A stretch of DNA of 53,434 bases from an uncultured Geobacteraceae bacterium (GTDB taxonomy: Bacteria; Desulfobacterota; Desulfuromonadia; Desulfuromonadales; Geopsychrobacteraceae), in the NCBI GenBank assembly GCA_937958075.1, contig CALFFB010000028.1, positions 1-53,434 on the forward strand, written 5' to 3'. The translations under genes were made by a program, and so were the position numbers. Below are positions 50,566 through 53,434 of the stretch, piece by piece. Numbering within the stretch: the first letter of the stretch is position 1; each line of letters begins with the position of its first letter. The notes under the pieces are model-generated. The model saw only the letters and a list, made by a program, of their open reading frames with translations. It made no database searches and was not told the origin of the DNA.

Positions 50566-53247
50566 ATGAACATCGCATCCCATGTCAGCCCCCAATGGCT
50601 TGAAGCTCAGTATCAGCTATACACACAGGATCCGCAGCAGGTACCTGCTGAATGGCGCGCTTTTTTTGCCGGTTTTGAATTTGCCGCCGACCGGCAGCAG
50701 CGTCTGGCCGGTGACAGCAAACCGGCGGCGGTTCAGGCATTAATCCGGCGTTACCGCGAAATCGGTCACATCTATGCCTGCGTCGATCCCCTGTCCCCCT
50801 GCTCCCTTGATCATCCGTTGCTGAACCTGTCTGCTTTCGGCCTGACCGACAACGACCTGGGCCGGGAGTTTTCCGTTGTCGACTTTATTCGTGAACAGGC
50901 CACCCTCAAAGAAATCGTCGACATCCTCAAACAGACCTATTGCCGCTCTCTGGGGCTTGAGTTCATGCACATTCCCATCCCCGAAGAGCGCAGCTGGCTG
51001 CAGGGCAAGGCGGAGATCAACGGCAACCGGGCGCTGCTGACGGAAGAGCAGAAAATCACCATCTATCGAGGGCTGGTCAAGGCGACCCGTTTTGAAAACT
51101 TTCTGCACCGCAAATTTGTCGGACAGAAACGGTTCTCCCTTGAAGGGGGAGAGTCGATGATCCCTCTGCTCGACCATATCATCACCCGCGCTCCCGGCCT
51201 GGCCATCGAACAGGTCGTTGTCGGCATGGCCCATCGGGGCCGCCTGAATGTGCTGGCCAACATCTTTAAAAAGCCCCTGGAGAACATGTTCGCCGAATTC
51301 GGCGACAATGCCTGCTACCAGATTGTCGGTGAAGGGGATGTGAAATATCACAAAGGCTACACCGCCTACCGTACCCTGGCGGACGGTACCGTCCGTATCT
51401 CCCTGGCCTCCAATCCCAGCCATCTGGAAGCCGTCAATCCGGTGGTCGAAGGCAAGGCCAGAGCCCGGCAGGATCGCCACGGGGGGGATGGACGGCGCGC
51501 CATCATGCCTCTGCTCATCCACGGCGATGCGGCCTTTGCCGGTCAGGGGATGGTGGCCGAAACCCTGAATCTGTCGCAGCTCGACGGCTACAAGACCGGC
51601 GGCACCCTGCACCTGGTCATCAACAACCAGATCGGCTTCACCACCGCGCCGACGGATTCCCGCTCTACCCTCTACGCCACCGACGTTGCCAAAATGCTGA
51701 ATATTCCTGTCTTCCATGTCCACGGGGATGATCCGGAAGCCCTCATCCAGGCCGCGAACATCGCCATGGAATACCGTCAGCGATACCGCAAGGACGTCGT
51801 CATCGAGATGATCTGCTATCGCCGTCACGGTCACAACGAAGGAGACGAACCCTTTTTCACCCAGCCCCTGATGTACGAAAAAATCAGCAATCATCCGTTG
51901 ACCGCGGAGATCTACAAAAATCAGTTACAGCTTGAAGGGATCGAGACGGAGCAGCTGGAAAAGATCGACAGCGAAATCGAAGCCCAGCTCGAAGACGCCC
52001 TGAGTCGTCAGGTCTGCGCCCTGCATGAGGTGTTTCTGAAACAGTGGTCGCATATTTCGCGGCATTTCAATTTTGATCCCGTAACCACCGGCATCAAGAC
52101 GGAAACCCTGCTGCACCTGAGTGAACAACTGACCAGCCTCCCGGACAACTTCTCCGCTCACCGTAAAATCGCCGCCCTGATGAAAAAGCGGCACAAACTG
52201 GTCACCGACGGTGAAGGCATCGACTGGGGCACGGCTGAGGCCCTGGCCTTTGCCGGCCTGGTTGCCGAAGGCACCTCGGTGCGCCTGTCCGGGCAGGATT
52301 CGCGCCGGGGCACCTTTAACCACCGTCACGCCACCCTGTACGACACCACCACCGGCGCCCGCTACACGCCTCTGGCAAAGATCGCCCGGGAAGCCGATTG
52401 CCGTTTTGACGTGTTCAACAGCATGCTTTCCGAAGCGGCGGTCATGGGCTTTGATTACGGTTATTCCGTGGAAACACCGGATGATCTGACTATCTGGGAG
52501 GCGCAATTCGGCGACTTCGCCAACGGCGCCCAGGTTATCATCGATCAGTTCATCGCCAGCAGCCTGGCCAAATGGGATCGCCCCACCGGACTGACCCTGT
52601 TTCTTCCCCACGGCTACGAGGGGCAGGGGCCGGAACACTCCAGTGCCCGCATTGAACGCTTTCTGCAGCTCTGTGCCGACAACAACCTGCTGGTTGTCTA
52701 TCCGAGCACGCCGGCGCAGTTCTTCCACGTTCTGCGACGGCAGGTGCGCAGCGCCTTCCGCCGTCCCCTGGTGGTTTTCACCCCCAAGGCTCTGCTGCGC
52801 CATCCGGCCTGCATCTCCACCCTGGATGAACTGGCGACGGGCTCGTTTCAGGAGATCCTGGCGGATACGGCAGTTACCCCTGCCGCCTGTCGCCGCCTGA
52901 TCTTCTGCTCCGGCAAAATCTATTACGATCTGCTGCAACAGCGTCAGGAAGCTGGCTACAATGACGTTGCCCTGGTCCGCCTGGAACAGCTCTATCCCCT
53001 GCACGAAAGCCGGCTGCAAGAGGTGGTCGCGCCCTATGCCGACAACGTCGAATACCTCTGGGTGCAGGAAGAAAATGCCAACGGCGGCGCCTGGGATCAT
53101 CTGCGTCCGCGCCTGCGCACCCTGCTGGGCCGGGAGCCGGTCTATGTCGGGCGCAAGGCCTCTGCCAGCACGGCAACAGGGTCTCACCGTATCCACAAGG
53201 ATGAGCAGCAGCAGATTATCAACAGCGCTTTTGCACCCCTGAAATAA
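50566..53247 (+). CDS. sucA: 2-oxoglutarate dehydrogenase E1 component SucA
   Basis: TPP-dependent decarboxylase of 2-oxoglutarate, first part of the OGDH complex. 893 residues from the ATG at 50566, with AGGGTG about ten bases upstream; a GTG four codons earlier is an alternative. N-terminal targeting helix, then GMAHRGRLNVLAN, the TPP motif GDAAFAGQGMVAE, RRHGHNEGDEP, and the pyrimidine-domain FLPHGYEGQGPEHSSAR. All conserved histidines and the size suit a true OGDH E1, not the branched-chain or pyruvate enzyme. sucB follows 11 bases on. Confidence 0.96.
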   Translation: MNIASHVSPQWLEAQYQLYTQDPQQVPAEWRAFFAGFEFAADRQQRLAGDSKPAAVQALIRRYREIGHIYACVDPLSPCSLDHPLLNLSAFGLTDNDLGREFSVVDFIREQATLKEIVDILKQTYCRSLGLEFMHIPIPEERSWLQGKAEINGNRALLTEEQKITIYRGLVKATRFENFLHRKFVGQKRFSLEGGESMIPLLDHIITRAPGLAIEQVVVGMAHRGRLNVLANIFKKPLENMFAEFGDNACYQIVGEGDVKYHKGYTAYRTLADGTVRISLASNPSHLEAVNPVVEGKARARQDRHGGDGRRAIMPLLIHGDAAFAGQGMVAETLNLSQLDGYKTGGTLHLVINNQIGFTTAPTDSRSTLYATDVAKMLNIPVFHVHGDDPEALIQAANIAMEYRQRYRKDVVIEMICYRRHGHNEGDEPFFTQPLMYEKISNHPLTAEIYKNQLQLEGIETEQLEKIDSEIEAQLEDALSRQVCALHEVFLKQWSHISRHFNFDPVTTGIKTETLLHLSEQLTSLPDNFSAHRKIAALMKKRHKLVTDGEGIDWGTAEALAFAGLVAEGTSVRLSGQDSRRGTFNHRHATLYDTTTGARYTPLAKIAREADCRFDVFNSMLSEAAVMGFDYGYSVETPDDLTIWEAQFGDFANGAQVIIDQFIASSLAKWDRPTGLTLFLPHGYEGQGPEHSSARIERFLQLCADNNLLVVYPSTPAQFFHVLRRQVRSAFRRPLVVFTPKALLRHPACISTLDELATGSFQEILADTAVTPAACRRLIFCSGKIYYDLLQQRQEAGYNDVALVRLEQLYPLHESRLQEVVAPYADNVEYLWVQEENANGGAWDHLRPRLRTLLGREPVYVGRKASASTATGSHRIHKDEQQQIINSAFAPLK

Positions 53248-53258
53248 AGGCCTTCATT

Positions 53259-53434
53259 ATGGAAATCAAAGTCCCCCAGGTTGGTGAATCAATCGTCGAA
53301 GCAGAAATCGGCAGCTGGCACAAAAAAGATGGTGATTATGTCACCCGGGATGAACTGCTGCTGGAGCTGGAAACGGAAAAGGTCAATGTCGAGATCAACG
53401 CCGACGAGTCCGGCGTCCTGAAGATCCTCGCCGC
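53259..53434 (+). CDS. sucB: Dihydrolipoyl succinyltransferase SucB (5' part; runs off right edge)
   Basis: Only the first 58 codons are present. They encode a lipoyl domain: MEIKVPQVGESIVEAEIGS, then LLLELETEKVNVEI with the Lys that carries lipoate. This is the start of the E2 subunit of OGDH, which passes the succinyl group to CoA. It lies 11 bases after sucA, so the two are one operon. LipA in the window makes its cofactor. Confidence 0.93.
   Translation, partial: MEIKVPQVGESIVEAEIGSWHKKDGDYVTRDELLLELETEKVNVEINADESGVLKILA

Noticed and set aside
51925..53196. A 423-codon open frame opposite sucA
   Set aside because: Antisense to a clear sucA gene and without recognisable motifs.

Overview
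This window reads as chromosome of an anaerobic or microaerophilic deltaproteobacterium, most likely of the Desulfuromonas/Pelobacter/Geobacter group. That placement is inference from gene content: the carboxyspermidine polyamine route with SpeA, a ThiE-ThiD fusion, a single-copy rubredoxin, J-domain/MshEN and PilZ proteins, and moderately high GC. No 16S rRNA is present to confirm it. Nearly every base is in or beside a gene, and no gap between genes reaches 300 bases. I saw no tRNA, rRNA, CRISPR array, insertion sequence or prophage.

Layout. 1-3.75 kb: purH (its stop codon runs off the left edge) and the two membrane subunits of a TRAP transporter (dctM, dctQ), with no binding protein beside them. 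3.9-8.9 kb: a leftward operon of cysteine desulfurase, an 83-residue unknown, cydD and cydC (thiol exporter needed for cytochrome bd). 9-11.5 kb: uppP facing rmuC and a small membrane protein. 11.8-15.1 kb: clpS-clpA-aat, a complete bacterial N-degron machine in one operon. 15.1-19 kb: a duplicated CxxC mini-protein, an outer-membrane beta-barrel protein and a polar amino-acid ABC transporter (glnH-glnP-glnQ). 19.2-22.5 kb: a FadR-type regulator, a KamA-family aminomutase and a divergent glutamine-synthetase-like enzyme. 22.5-27.6 kb: an RsbU-type phosphatase with sensor, an RdgC-like protein, a J-domain protein carrying four MshEN-like repeats, and a PilZ protein. 27.8-33.3 kb: rRNA methyltransferase, rpsU, a long-form GAPDH divergent from class II aldolase, and a ChaN-PDZ lipoprotein.

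33.5-37.9 kb is a polyamine operon (carboxyspermidine dehydrogenase, nspC, speA). 38-42.2 kb holds thiC, a thiE-thiD fusion and alr. 42.3-46.7 kb is a leftward run of HAD phosphatase, nudF, nudC, an LDH2-family dehydrogenase and a TakP-like TRAP binding protein. 47-50.4 kb has an XRE-cupin regulator, a 153-bp hairpin repeat, elbB, rubredoxin, lipA, a thioesterase and a small motility-like protein. 50.5 kb to the right edge is sucA followed by the start of sucB.

How parts fit. ThiC/ThiED (TPP) and LipA (lipoate) supply cofactors used by SucA and SucB. The cysteine desulfurase and CydDC both act on cysteine. The TakP-like binding protein and the LDH2 dehydrogenase suggest 2-oxo or 2-hydroxy acid use, and the orphan DctQM 38 kb away could be the missing membrane part. 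The two most interesting points are the aminomutase/GS-like pair, both of which lack family substrate-binding residues and which might make a beta-amino-acid solute, and the J-domain protein with MshEN-like repeats next to a PilZ protein, which suggests a c-di-GMP-linked co-chaperone.
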